Shown here one piece after another: positions 25,114-33,067 of a stretch of 64,000 nt of DNA. Source of the stretch: AP-15 sp963833745 (GTDB lineage: Bacteria > Pseudomonadota > Alphaproteobacteria > ATCC43930 > CGMCC-115725). The stretch spans positions 558,001-622,000 of the forward strand of contig CAWHZD010000004.1 in NCBI GenBank assembly GCA_963833745.1, given 5' to 3'. The notes beneath the pieces are model-generated. The model saw only the letters and a list, made by a program, of their open reading frames with translations. It had not been told where the DNA came from and made no database searches. Within the stretch, counting starts at the first letter, position 1; each line of letters starts with the position of its first letter. The translations under genes were made by a program, and so were the position numbers.

Positions 25114-25878
25114 TTAATCGTCGAGGGTCATCGTGTTCAGCTCTAAAACTCTATGATCAAAATACTCTAACAGCAACAGCTTGTCGAATTTCGTTGTATA
25201 CACCTGTTTTAATACGGTATGCGGTATTTCTGCAAATGACGATGGACGCAACCCTTCGATAACGCAGACGAACCAAGCCTGAATCACTGTGTTCCGATAC
25301 CGTAACAGCTTCTTCTCTTTTTCTCGAACCATCTGTAAAAGTTCGGATGAAAGGAAAGGTTTTACCCATCCGCCAGATTGCACGGCCCAATGGCTACGCG
25401 TCATAACTTCAAACCGCGCGATTCTTATTGAAAGAATCTCCTTGGGGACAAAAGCACCAATTTTGCCGTCGTGCTTTAGTGAGACGAAAGAGCCCATCTT
25501 GGGCAGATTGTTAGTTACCAATTCTAGCAGAGATGATTCTAACGCTCTCCGGCGCGTCCGGGTTACGTCAAAATGAGGGCTAAAAATGACGGCTACGTCA
25601 TTTGGCGGCAGATCTCGCGATATCCAGGCATTGCACGCGTTGTGGACAGCCTTATCCCACTCTGCCTCCTGGCGCCGTGCCTTTCGAGCGGCATCGTCTA
25701 AATGGGTATACGGGTACCGGGTGATCTCCACTCCAATGATGCCGCCCTCAGCCTGAACGATGAAATCCGGCGGATCGGCGTCAGTGATCAAACCGATGGG
25801 AAAATTCTTATAGTTCGCCTTTACACATTCAATAAATTTTCGTTCTTCTTTCTTTTTATTTGTCTGTTGCTGGCTCAA
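25114..25878 (-). CDS. Hypothetical protein, possible PD-(D/E)xK-type nuclease fold
   Basis: 254 residues, clearly AT-richer than its surroundings. The segment PPDFIVQAEGGIIGVEITR (about residues 36-54) has the Asp ... Glu-x-Thr/Lys pattern of restriction-like nucleases, where EIT replaces ExK, so catalysis is uncertain. The remainder (RARRQEAEWDKAVHNACNAW, FVSLKHDGKIGAFVPKEIL) is not familiar. Proteins with this start are often described only as hypothetical. Its 3' end overlaps that of the ABM remnant by a few bases. Base composition and isolation suggest horizontal transfer, perhaps of a defence-related gene, but that is inference. Confidence 0.65.
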   Translation of the reverse strand: MSQQQTNKKKEERKFIECVKANYKNFPIGLITDADPPDFIVQAEGGIIGVEITRYPYTHLDDAARKARRQEAEWDKAVHNACNAWISRDLPPNDVAVIFSPHFDVTRTRRRALESSLLELVTNNLPKMGSFVSLKHDGKIGAFVPKEILSIRIARFEVMTRSHWAVQSGGWVKPFLSSELLQMVREKEKKLLRYRNTVIQAWFVCVIEGLRPSSFAEIPHTVLKQVYTTKFDKLLLLEYFDHRVLELNTMTLDD

Positions 25879-25971
25879 GAAAGCTATGCTCCTGCATCGT
25901 ATTTTCGGGCCGTAAATAAACCTCGGTGTCCTAAGGAGGAGTGGCTCTGGCCGCTCCCTGCGTGAGCGAAC

Positions 25972-26172
25972 TCAGGTGAATGCTTTGATGATCAGAGACG
26001 CAACACCGGCGATCACGACCCCCAGCATCCACTTGATGACAGCAAGATCCGTGTCGATCTTGGCGAACCGAGTTTCATAGGCCGCCAGCTCCTCGGCTGC
26101 AGCGCGAGCCTTTTCTTCCGGAGCGCCGGCCGAAATCAGCGCGTCGTAGGTCTTCGAGAGCATCACAGTCAT
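25972..26172 (-). CDS. Small coiled-coil membrane protein
   Basis: 66 residues. An N-terminal charged helix (SKTYDALISAGAPEEKARAA, then ELAAYETRFAKIDTDLA) is followed by one C-terminal membrane helix (WMLGVVIAGVASLIIKAF). This is the layout of the DUF1640-like small proteins common in Proteobacteria, where the coiled coil precedes a membrane tail. Role unknown. It lies between the AT-rich nuclease-like gene and the CoA transferase, all on the minus strand but with gaps of about 80-90 bases. Confidence 0.7.
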   Translation of the reverse strand: MTVMLSKTYDALISAGAPEEKARAAAEELAAYETRFAKIDTDLAVIKWMLGVVIAGVASLIIKAFT

Positions 26173-26250
26173 CGCGCCGAGCCTCTGTCAGCGGCAAACA
26201 ACCGTAACATCGGGTGTCCGCGTCGGATTCGCAACGTGAGACGGTGCGCT

Positions 26251-27408
26251 TCAGGCAATCACCTTCGCTTTCCGCAATTCCGCCAGCATGGCGCGGTCGT
26301 AGCCGAGGATGCCGGAGAGGAGCTCGTCGGTGTGCTGGCCGGGGGTGGGGACCGGGCCGATCCGGCCGGGCGTCTTCGACATCTTGATCGTGGCGCCCGG
26401 CAGGTACATTTCGCCGGCGACCGGGTCTTCCATCTTGACCAGCATCTCGCGTTCCCACAGATGCGGGTCCTCGGCGACCTGCGGGATGGTCTTGACCGGG
26501 GCGACCGGGATGTCGGCCTCGACCAGCGCTGTCACGATCTCGTCGACGGTATGCGCGAGGCACCACGCCGCGACCGCCTGGCGCGGCGAGTCGCCGAGGC
26601 TCATGCGGCCGGTAAAGGCGCCGGTGTTGGCGACCGCCTCGGGGTTGCCGGTGGCGATCTGCAGCAGCCGCGAGCCCATCGCCCGCCCCGAGGCCGAGAT
26701 CACGACATGGCCGTCCTTGGCCTTGTAAGGCGGCCGGCCGCCTTCGCCGCCCTCCTGTCCGGTCGCGAGGTAGTAGGAGGTCGGGATCTCGACCATCGTC
26801 AGCGCCGAATCCATCAGGCAGACATCGACGACCTGGCCTTCGCCGGTGCGGTCGCGATGATGCAAGGCCGCGAGCATGCCGATAGTCGCATGCAACGATG
26901 TGTAGCGGTCGACGATCGAGGAGGCGGTGCCGAGCGGCTGGCCGACCGGCGTCCCGGTTAGGGTCATCAGCCCGCTCATCGCCTGGCCGAGCGGGTCGAA
27001 GCCCGGGCGCTCGCGGTAGGGTCCGTACTGGCCAAAGGCCGACACCGAGCCCAGGATGATGTCCGGCTTCAATTGGCGCAGCCGGTCATAGCCGAACCCC
27101 ATCTTGTCCATGACGTCGGGGCGAAAATTCTGCAATACGATGTCGGCAGTCTTGACGAGCTCAGCGAAGACCTCCTTGCCGCGCGAATGACGAAGATCGA
27201 GGCACAGGCTCTTCTTGCCGCGATTGTAGACCGAGAAATAAACGCTCTGGCCGCGGACCAAGGGCGGCGACTGCCGGGTTTCCTCGCCGCCCAGCTTTTC
27301 GATCTTGATGACCTCGGCGCCGAGGTCGGAGAGGATCATGCCGCCGCGCGGACCCGCTTGGTACCGCGCCAGTTCGAGTACCCTGATCCCGTCGAGAGCT
27401 CCGCCCAT
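26251..27408 (-). CDS. CaiB/BaiF family (class III) CoA transferase
   Basis: 385 residues from ATG 27408 (an in-frame ATG at 27438 adds ten). Motifs of class III CoA transferases are present: GIRVLELARYQAGPRGGMILSDLGAEVIKIE, NRGKKSLCLDLRHSRGKEVF, NFRPDVMDKMG and the catalytic-Asp segment VVDVCLMDSALTMVE near residue 168. It moves CoA between acyl donors and acids. Divergent from the crotonase gene by about 100 bases and within a broad acyl-CoA metabolism region, it probably activates a carboxylic acid for that pathway. Substrate unknown. Confidence 0.9.
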   Translation of the reverse strand: MGGALDGIRVLELARYQAGPRGGMILSDLGAEVIKIEKLGGEETRQSPPLVRGQSVYFSVYNRGKKSLCLDLRHSRGKEVFAELVKTADIVLQNFRPDVMDKMGFGYDRLRQLKPDIILGSVSAFGQYGPYRERPGFDPLGQAMSGLMTLTGTPVGQPLGTASSIVDRYTSLHATIGMLAALHHRDRTGEGQVVDVCLMDSALTMVEIPTSYYLATGQEGGEGGRPPYKAKDGHVVISASGRAMGSRLLQIATGNPEAVANTGAFTGRMSLGDSPRQAVAAWCLAHTVDEIVTALVEADIPVAPVKTIPQVAEDPHLWEREMLVKMEDPVAGEMYLPGATIKMSKTPGRIGPVPTPGQHTDELLSGILGYDRAMLAELRKAKVIA

Positions 27409-27513
27409 CGCCGCCTCCTCGCCGTTGCGCCGCGCCAAATTGGCGTTGCGGTTGAGCTAACACCCGGTCCCGTTTAGTGTCAAACGCTCGACGAGCCGCA
27501 AAGGAATGCCGCA

Positions 27514-28275
27514 ATGGCCCACGAATTCATCCTGACCGAATGCAGTGACGGTGTCGCCGTCATCACCCTGAACCGGCCCGACAAGCTCAATGCGTTGAGC
27601 TTTGGCCTGGCGCGCGAGCTCGACGAGGCGTTGACCGACTACGAAAAGGACGATGCGGTAAAGGCGGTCATTCTGACCGGTGCGGGCGAGCGCGCCTTTT
27701 CCGCCGGCGCCGACATCCACGAGATGGCCGGCTTGTCGAACGAGGAATTGGCCCAGCGCCAGGCGTTCCGCAGCGACGCCACTTGGCACATCGCGACCTT
27801 TGCAAAGCCGCTGATCGGCGCCATCAACGGTCTCGCCTATGGCGGTGCGGCATTGCTGTCCTCGACGCTCGACCTGCGCATTGGCTGCGAGAAAACCCAG
27901 TTCCGGTTTCTGGCGGCGAGCTATGGCCGGGTCAACTCGACCTGGTCGTTGCCGTTGCTGGTCGGCTTGCCCAAAGCAAAGGAGTTGCTCTACACCGGCC
28001 GGGTCGTGGCTGCCGACGAAGCCGAGCGCATTGGCCTCTTGAACCAGATTGTGCCGGCGGTGCGGCTGGTCGAAACCGCGGTCGAGATCGGGCAGATGAT
28101 CGCCAAAAACGACGCCCGGATGGTGCAGGGCATCAAGCGCCTGCTGCACGAGCAGATCGGCATGGGCTGGCGCGACTGCTACGCCACCGAGGAGGATGCC
28201 CGCGGCACCTGGCTTGCCGCCGGCCACCCGCGCGACGGCTTCAAAGACTTCCTCAGCCGCAAAGGATCGGCGTGA
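27514..28275 (+). CDS. Crotonase-family protein (enoyl-CoA hydratase-like)
   Basis: 253 residues with the crotonase fold: VAVITLNRPDKLNALSFGL at the N-terminus, the oxyanion-hole segment ERAFSAGADIHEM near residue 65 and GAINGLAYGGAALLSSTLDLRIG near 105. The two glutamates used by true enoyl-CoA hydratases look absent: GGxxE is GGAAL here, and the second position falls in FLAASYGRVN. It is more likely a different crotonase reaction (isomerase, hydrolase or decarboxylase type). AAAGGA lies upstream of ATG 27514. Confidence 0.85.
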   Translation: MAHEFILTECSDGVAVITLNRPDKLNALSFGLARELDEALTDYEKDDAVKAVILTGAGERAFSAGADIHEMAGLSNEELAQRQAFRSDATWHIATFAKPLIGAINGLAYGGAALLSSTLDLRIGCEKTQFRFLAASYGRVNSTWSLPLLVGLPKAKELLYTGRVVAADEAERIGLLNQIVPAVRLVETAVEIGQMIAKNDARMVQGIKRLLHEQIGMGWRDCYATEEDARGTWLAAGHPRDGFKDFLSRKGSA

Positions 28276-28290
28276 ACAAAGCTGAGGCAG

Positions 28291-28875
28291 CTAGCCGCGG
28301 CCGTCCGGGAAATCGGTAACGACGACTTCCTCGGTCGCGGTGTCGAGCACGGCGCAGCTCAGCTGCCGGCCGTTGCTGGTGTCGCGCGCCTCGCCGGCCG
28401 AGCCGGGGTTGACCACCAGCACCCGGCCGACGCGGCGCACAAGCTGATGATGGGTGTGGCCGTAGCAGACGAAATCGGCGTCGGCCTCGGCAAAGCGCTC
28501 CAGTAGCGAGCTGTGCGGATAGACGTAGGTGCCGCGCGGCTCCCATGGGGTCGAATGCACGAGCATCAGTTTCTTGCCGCCGACCGCGAGCTCCAGGCGG
28601 TGCGGGCGGCCGCCGAGCCAGCCCAGGAGCGCCGCGTCGATCCAGTCTGCGCCGCGGGCGCGGGCGCCATGCGGAGCGAGAAAGCCCTCTTCGTGGTTGC
28701 CGAGGATCGTGTGGGCGCCGCGGTCTCTGAGGAGCTGCACGACCTCGTTCGAAAACCGATACTCGTAAATGCTGTCGCCAAGACAGATCAGCTCGTCGAC
28801 ATCGCCGAGGATGTCGAGCGCTCGCAACAGGCCATGATGATTGCAATGCAGATCGGAGACGATGCCGATCTTCAC
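28291..28875 (-). CDS. YfcE-type metallophosphoesterase
   Basis: 194 residues from GTG 28875. All five calcineurin-like metal motifs are present: GIVSDLHCNHHG (DxH), ICLGDSIYE (GD), ILGNHEEGF (GNHE), LMLVHSTPW (H) and FVCYGHTHHQL (GHTH). These enzymes hydrolyse small phosphodiesters or phosphomonoesters using two metal ions; natural substrates are usually unknown. The start is preferred over longer in-frame alternatives because the DxH motif normally begins within ten residues. It overlaps the MaoC stop by four bases (GTGA), so the two are co-translated. Confidence 0.88.
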   Translation of the reverse strand: MKIGIVSDLHCNHHGLLRALDILGDVDELICLGDSIYEYRFSNEVVQLLRDRGAHTILGNHEEGFLAPHGARARGADWIDAALLGWLGGRPHRLELAVGGKKLMLVHSTPWEPRGTYVYPHSSLLERFAEADADFVCYGHTHHQLVRRVGRVLVVNPGSAGEARDTSNGRQLSCAVLDTATEEVVVTDFPDGRG

Positions 28876-29372
28876 GCCGAGGTCTCTCGATCCGTGGGCC
28901 GGCAGCGCAGCAGGTTCATCGGCTTCAAACTCATCACGAGCTCGCCATCCTGGTTCAGCACCTCGACCAGAGTGCGCACCATGCCGCGGTCGGGCTTGGA
29001 GCGCGAGCGGGCCGCTTCGAGTACCGTCACCCGGATGCGCAGCACGTCGCCGGGCCGCACCGGGCGGGTCCAGCGCAATTCGTCGATCCCGGGCGAGCCG
29101 AGGCTGGCGACTTTGGACAGAAACCGATCGACGAGGAGCCGCATCATGATCGTCGCGGTTTGCCATCCGCTGGCGATCAACCCGCCGAAATTGCCGCGTG
29201 CTGCGGCCGCAGGGTCGACATGCATGTCCTGCGGGTCATAGCGTCGGGCGAAGTCGATGATCTCGGCTTCGGTGACGGCGATACTACCGTATTCATGGAC
29301 GGCGCCGGGCGCGTAGTCCTCGAAATACCGGTCTTCGATCGGCGCGGCAAAATCGGTTGCGCTCAAAGCCAC
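28872..29372 (-). CDS. MaoC-like dehydratase
   Basis: 166-residue hot-dog-fold protein. The hydratase 2 motif is clear in EIIDFARRYDPQDMHVDP, followed by GNFGGLIASGWQTATIMMRLL. The C-terminal strand motif DELRWTRPVRPGDVLRIRVTV is typical of MaoC acyl-CoA hydratases. Expected reaction: reversible hydration of a 2-enoyl-CoA. Given the nearby CoA transferase, crotonase and acyl-CoA dehydrogenases, it likely belongs to the same acyl-CoA pathway. It is the upstream gene of a two-gene unit with the metallophosphoesterase. Confidence 0.9.
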   Translation of the reverse strand: MALSATDFAAPIEDRYFEDYAPGAVHEYGSIAVTEAEIIDFARRYDPQDMHVDPAAAARGNFGGLIASGWQTATIMMRLLVDRFLSKVASLGSPGIDELRWTRPVRPGDVLRIRVTVLEAARSRSKPDRGMVRTLVEVLNQDGELVMSLKPMNLLRCRPTDRETSA

Positions 29373-29509
29373 CCCTCACAACGCGATGGCCGGGCTTGAC
29401 CCGGCCGTGGGCGATTGCATTACATCATTGCTACGAAAAAGTCGTGGCTGCGCGGGTCGCGTCAGGTCGCGCCCGAAGCATAACGGCAGAGCGCCCGTGG
29501 GGGAGGTAG

Positions 29510-31216
29510 ATGAATTACGATTACATCATCGTCGGCGGCGGCTCGGCCGGGTCGGTCATGGCCAACCGGCTGTCGGCAAAAAGCGCCAACAAGGTGTTGC
29601 TGTGCGAGGCGGGTCAGGACACGCCGCATGGCAAGGTGCCGCCCGAGGTGCTCGACAGCTGTCCCGGCACCGCCTATTTCGACCCGCGCTTTCACTGGAC
29701 CGAGCTCAAGGTCCACACCGAGGTGATCTCGCACAACCGGCCTGAGGAAAACCGCCCGCCATTGCGCAAATACGAGCAGGCGCGGGTGATGGGCGGCGGC
29801 TCGTCGATCAACGGCCAGCTCGCCAATCGTGGCGCGCCGACCGATTACGACGAGTGGGAGGCGCGCGGTGCCGCCGGGTGGAACTGGAATGCCGTGCTGC
29901 CCTACTTCAAAAAGGTCGAGCGCGACATGGATTTTGACGGGCCGTGGCATGGCAAGGACGGCCGCATCCCGGTCCGCCAAATCTTTCCCGATTTGTGGAA
30001 TGGCCACGCCAAGGCGGTGGCTAAAGCATTCGAGCAGGCGGGGTTCGAATTCATTCTCGACCAGAACGGCGAATACAAGGACGGTTATTTCCCGATCACG
30101 ATTTCGAACCTCTACGACCGGCGCGTGTCGGCGGCGATCGGTTACCTCGATCCCGGCACGCGGTTGCGCGACAATTTGACGATCTCGCCGTTGACCCAGG
30201 TCGCCGGGCTGTTGTTCGAAGGGACGCGCTGCGTCGGCGTCAAAGCACTGGTCGACGGCAGGGAGACGGAATTCCGCGGCAACGAGGTTGTCGTTTCGTC
30301 GGGCGCCATCCACTCCCCGGCGCATCTGTTGCGCGCCGGGGTCGGCCCGGCCGGCCATCTGCGCGATCTCGGCATCGAGGTCGTCGCCAATGTGCCGGGG
30401 GTCGGCCAACGGCTGATGGACCACCCGTCGGTCTCGGTGTCGTCGTTCATCAAGCCGCCAGCGCGGCTCAACGACTTGACCCGCCGGCATATTCTGCTTG
30501 CCCTGCGCTACTCGTCGGGGATCGGCGAGGCGCCGGCCGGCGACATGTTCGTCGCCAGCGTTTCAAAATCGGCCTGGCACGCGGTCGGCGAGCAGATCGC
30601 GTCATTGCTGGCGGCGGTCTACAAGACGTTCTCGGAGACCGGTCAGGTCAGGCTCGCCTCGCGCGACTGGCGGGCCGAGCCGGTGGTCGAATTCAACCTC
30701 TTGTCCGACCGGCGCGACCTCGAACGGCTGATGGACGCCTTTCGCCGGCTGGGAGCAATGCAAATCAGCGCCGCGCTCAGCGAAGCGACGAGCGACCCGT
30801 TCCCGGCGAGCTACACCGAGCGAGTGCGCAAGATCGGCGTCGTCAACGCCAAGAACAAGCGCATCACAGACGTCATCGCCAAGCTGCTCGACGGCCCAGC
30901 CTGGCTGCGGCGTTACGTGATCGAGAAGGTGATCGTCGAAGGCTATCGCTTCGACCAGCTGATGCGCGACGACGAGGCGCTCGAAGACTTTATCCGCAAG
31001 GCCGCGATCGGGGTGTGGCACGCGACCTGCACCTGCCGCATGGGTGCCGAGGACGACCCGATGGCGGTGACCGACAATCAGGGGCGGGTGCGCGGCGTCG
31101 CCGGTCTGCGGGTCGTCGACGCCTCGCTGTTTCCGGTGGTGCCGTGCGCCAACACCAACTTCCCGACCCTGATGACCGCCGAAAAAATCGCCGACGCGAT
31201 GCTGAGCGCAGACTAA
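29510..31216 (+). CDS. GMC family FAD-dependent oxidoreductase
   Basis: 568 residues. The N-terminal FAD-binding motif YIIVGGGSAGSVMANRLS begins at residue 5. The GMC signatures ARVMGGGSSINGQLANRG and SGAIHSPAHLLRAGVGP follow. The C-terminal catalytic region has VWHATCTCRMG (catalytic His) and VVDASLFPVVPCANTNFPTLMTAEKIAD (second conserved position Asn). Members oxidise alcohols, aldehydes or cholines; the substrate here is not evident. GTGGGGGAGG upstream is a strong ribosome site. It is transcribed away from the MaoC pair and followed by a decayed region. Confidence 0.92.
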   Translation: MNYDYIIVGGGSAGSVMANRLSAKSANKVLLCEAGQDTPHGKVPPEVLDSCPGTAYFDPRFHWTELKVHTEVISHNRPEENRPPLRKYEQARVMGGGSSINGQLANRGAPTDYDEWEARGAAGWNWNAVLPYFKKVERDMDFDGPWHGKDGRIPVRQIFPDLWNGHAKAVAKAFEQAGFEFILDQNGEYKDGYFPITISNLYDRRVSAAIGYLDPGTRLRDNLTISPLTQVAGLLFEGTRCVGVKALVDGRETEFRGNEVVVSSGAIHSPAHLLRAGVGPAGHLRDLGIEVVANVPGVGQRLMDHPSVSVSSFIKPPARLNDLTRRHILLALRYSSGIGEAPAGDMFVASVSKSAWHAVGEQIASLLAAVYKTFSETGQVRLASRDWRAEPVVEFNLLSDRRDLERLMDAFRRLGAMQISAALSEATSDPFPASYTERVRKIGVVNAKNKRITDVIAKLLDGPAWLRRYVIEKVIVEGYRFDQLMRDDEALEDFIRKAAIGVWHATCTCRMGAEDDPMAVTDNQGRVRGVAGLRVVDASLFPVVPCANTNFPTLMTAEKIADAMLSAD

Positions 31217-31342
31217 AGAACCAAAATGGACCAAAACCTCCCTGAGGTTGCAAAATGCCGCTCACTACGTCCCTTTCGTGTGAGGGTTCTGCCAAGCATG
31301 AGTGGCTGACGTAAGCGGCGCCATCAGTAGCGGGAGGTTGAA

Positions 31343-31644
31343 ATGAAAATCACGTCTGTGCGAGACGAGTTAGAGCTTTCTTGAGATAATGTGGTTATCC
31401 GAAAGCGTGGCGCCGCAAACGCCATGGCCTCGGGGCTGAACGGAGAAAGAACCATAGCGATTTACAGTATCACCGCAATTCAATTAAAGACCGCTGGGTG
31501 GTTGCCTGGGAACATACTCCGATGCCGACAGTAAGCCATTTCAAGGCAACCTCATCGAGGCAACGCAATATCTAGATGTTTTTGTTTCGAGAAGGAGCAA
31601 AACAATGAGGTCGTCGACTTTAAGAAGGGGTTGAAAAAATCCTT
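31343..31644 (+). pseudogene. Decayed DUF4429 (bacterial PH-like) protein gene
   Basis: ATG 31343 with GGGAGG upstream starts MKITSVRDELELS, hits TGA at 31382-31384, then continues in the same frame as DNVVIRKRGAANAM and GERTIAIYSITAIQLKTAGWL. This matches the DUF4429 pattern (acidic start, VVIRRKG, GEKTIPLSSITAIQFK). A frame change follows, after which FEKEQNNEVVDFKKGLKK fits the family's end. So there is at least one nonsense and one frameshift lesion. The 3' border is the IS1595-type element. DUF4429 function is not known. Confidence 0.55.
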
Positions 31645-32681
31645 CCCGCTTACCATCGACACTCAGCAAGTAATAGGCTAATATCATCCTGAAAACACGA
31701 CGATTTTCAGGGTGAAGTAATGCCTCGTAACCGCGTGCAGCACCAGAAGGGCCTCTCGGACGATGCGTTCGAGCAGCGCTATCCGGACGAAGAGGCATGC
31801 CGCAAGGCGTGGTTCGTCTGGCGCTGGCCGGAGGGCTTCAAGTGTCCGCGGTGCGCATCGACAAAGTATTCCGAGATCCAGGGCCGTCAACTGCTTCAGT
31901 GCCGGCGATGCCGGTACCAGACATCGCTGATCGCCGGCACCGTTTTGCAGGGCACCAAGCTGCCGATGCGGCTGTGGTTCCGCGCCATGCATCTGCTTGG
32001 CCAGGGCAAGAAGGGAATATCCAACATCGAGTTGGGCCGGCGGCTGGGGATCTCGACCAACGCTGCCTGGCGGCTTCAGCACAAGCTGATGCAGGCCATG
32101 CTCGAGCGCGACCGTCGTTACAAGCTCGGCGCCGCCGGCCCGCGGATCGAGATCGACGACGCTTACATCGGCGGCGAGCGCACCGGCGAAGGGTCTGGGC
32201 GCGGCCGGCGCGGCCACACCCCTTTTATTGTCGCGATCGAGACCTCCGATGACGGTCGGCCGCTACACGCTCGCTTGCAGGTGGTGCGTGGCTTCCGAGC
32301 CGGTGAAACCAAGCGTTTGTGCTCCGCTGTCGAGGCCGGAACCACCGTTGTCAGCGACGGCGGCCAGTGGTTTCGCTGCATCGCCGAACAGCCGGGCATC
32401 GTCCATCAACGGCACGTCACCGGCTCCGGTCGCAGGTCGGCGCGCCACCCTGCCTTCCGCTGGGCGAACACGGTGCTGGCCAATGTCAAAAACAGCCTCT
32501 TGGCCACCCATCGCGTGGTCGGCGCCAAACATCTGCCACGTTACCTCGCCGCCTTCGCCTGGCGCTTCAACCGCCGCTTTGTTTTAAAAACCATCCACGA
32601 GCGCCTCGCCATCGCGGCAATCACCACCCCACCAATGCCATACCGCCTCCTCAAATTGGCTGAGGCACGATGGTAAGCGGG
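31645..32681 (+). mobile_element. IS1595-type insertion sequence with 8-bp target duplication
   Basis: 1037 bases. Both ends read CCCGCTTACCATCG inward (14 identical bases), then CTCAGC matches again three bases later. The flanks carry the direct repeat AAATCCTT at 31637-31644 and 32682-32689; an 8-bp duplication is typical of the IS1595 family. It encodes one transposase on the plus strand with no lesion, so the element appears intact. It inserted into already degraded DNA between a DUF4429 pseudogene and an IS4 fragment. Confidence 0.92.
31720..32676 (+). CDS. IS1595-family transposase
   Basis: 318 residues. An N-terminal zinc ribbon (CPRCASTKYSEI ... CRRCRYQTS) is followed by LIAGTVLQGTKLPMRLWFRAMHLL. 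The DDE-like catalytic domain has EIDDAYIGGERTGEG (first Asp pair) and VVSDGGQWFRCI (second Asp). Then comes WANTVLANVKNSL, with Asn where many relatives have Glu, ending HLPRYLAAFAWRFNRRF. Asn in the third position is known in some IS1595 subgroups. The gene lies between the terminal repeats and is uninterrupted. Confidence 0.93.
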   Translation: MPRNRVQHQKGLSDDAFEQRYPDEEACRKAWFVWRWPEGFKCPRCASTKYSEIQGRQLLQCRRCRYQTSLIAGTVLQGTKLPMRLWFRAMHLLGQGKKGISNIELGRRLGISTNAAWRLQHKLMQAMLERDRRYKLGAAGPRIEIDDAYIGGERTGEGSGRGRRGHTPFIVAIETSDDGRPLHARLQVVRGFRAGETKRLCSAVEAGTTVVSDGGQWFRCIAEQPGIVHQRHVTGSGRRSARHPAFRWANTVLANVKNSLLATHRVVGAKHLPRYLAAFAWRFNRRFVLKTIHERLAIAAITTPPMPYRLLKLAEARW

Positions 32682-32939
32682 AAATCCTTTCTCGGCCGCT
32701 CCGAAAACGCGGTCAAAATTCAAATCTATGTCGCCTTGATCGCGTTCTGTCTGCTGCGTTGGTTCCAAACCGCCGCCGCCTCGAGCCACAAACAAGGGGC
32801 CAGCGCCCTCCTCGCCCGTTTCAAGGCGGCGCTCTTCGACCCGTTCGATCTTACCAAACGCGCGATCCCGCAACCCAAACCTCCGCAGCTCCGAAACCCC
32901 AGCCCGCAGATCGCCCTCTTGCTGGCGCCCGGGCAATGA
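32682..32939 (+). pseudogene. C-terminal remnant of an IS4-family transposase
   Basis: KSFLGRSENAVKIQIYVALIAFCLLR is the characteristic end of IS4-type DDE transposases, followed by about 55 variable residues to TGA at 32937-32939. The upstream catalytic part is missing. The frame continues without a stop across the AAATCCTT target site into the DUF4429 remnant, which may be chance. It is a leftover of an older insertion, cut off from its 5' part before the IS1595 element arrived. Confidence 0.65.
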
Positions 32940-32953
32940 CTGCAAAATCGCGG

Positions 32954-33001
32954 ACAGCAGTGCGCTTGCGCGGGAATACAGCAGTGCGCTTGCGCGGGAA
33001 T
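32954..33001 (+). repeat. Two perfect tandem 24-bp units
   Basis: Two identical units in direct tandem at 32954-32977 and 32978-33001, each containing CAGTGCGCTTGCGCGGGAAT. The end CGCGGGAATGACG resembles one half of the palindromic intergenic repeat seen at 20907-20991, so it is probably a partially duplicated copy of that repeat just upstream of serS. Confidence 0.7.
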
Positions 33002-33067
33002 GACGACCGAGTATCGCCGGATGGGGTCTCCCTATCACCCGTGTTCCGTTTGTGTTTTAGTTCGGCC

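Larger units (their letters stand above)
22870..25117 (+). pseudogene. Antibiotic biosynthesis monooxygenase (ABM) gene split by an IS
   Basis: The first nine codons (MFIAMNRFK, 22870-22896) and the rest from 24797 (VVPGSQAAFEQVWTTRDSRL to the stop at 25117) join perfectly when the insertion and one TCAAG copy are removed. The restored protein has about 115 residues. It reads like the small ABM/heme-degrading-monooxygenase family, with GFIAFHLLRGPERDDHVLYSSHTLW and FEGFEVIQTV. ABM proteins are dimeric ferredoxin-like-fold enzymes. The gene is inactive because the IS separates the start from the body. Its end overlaps that of the convergent gene at 25114. Confidence 0.9.
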
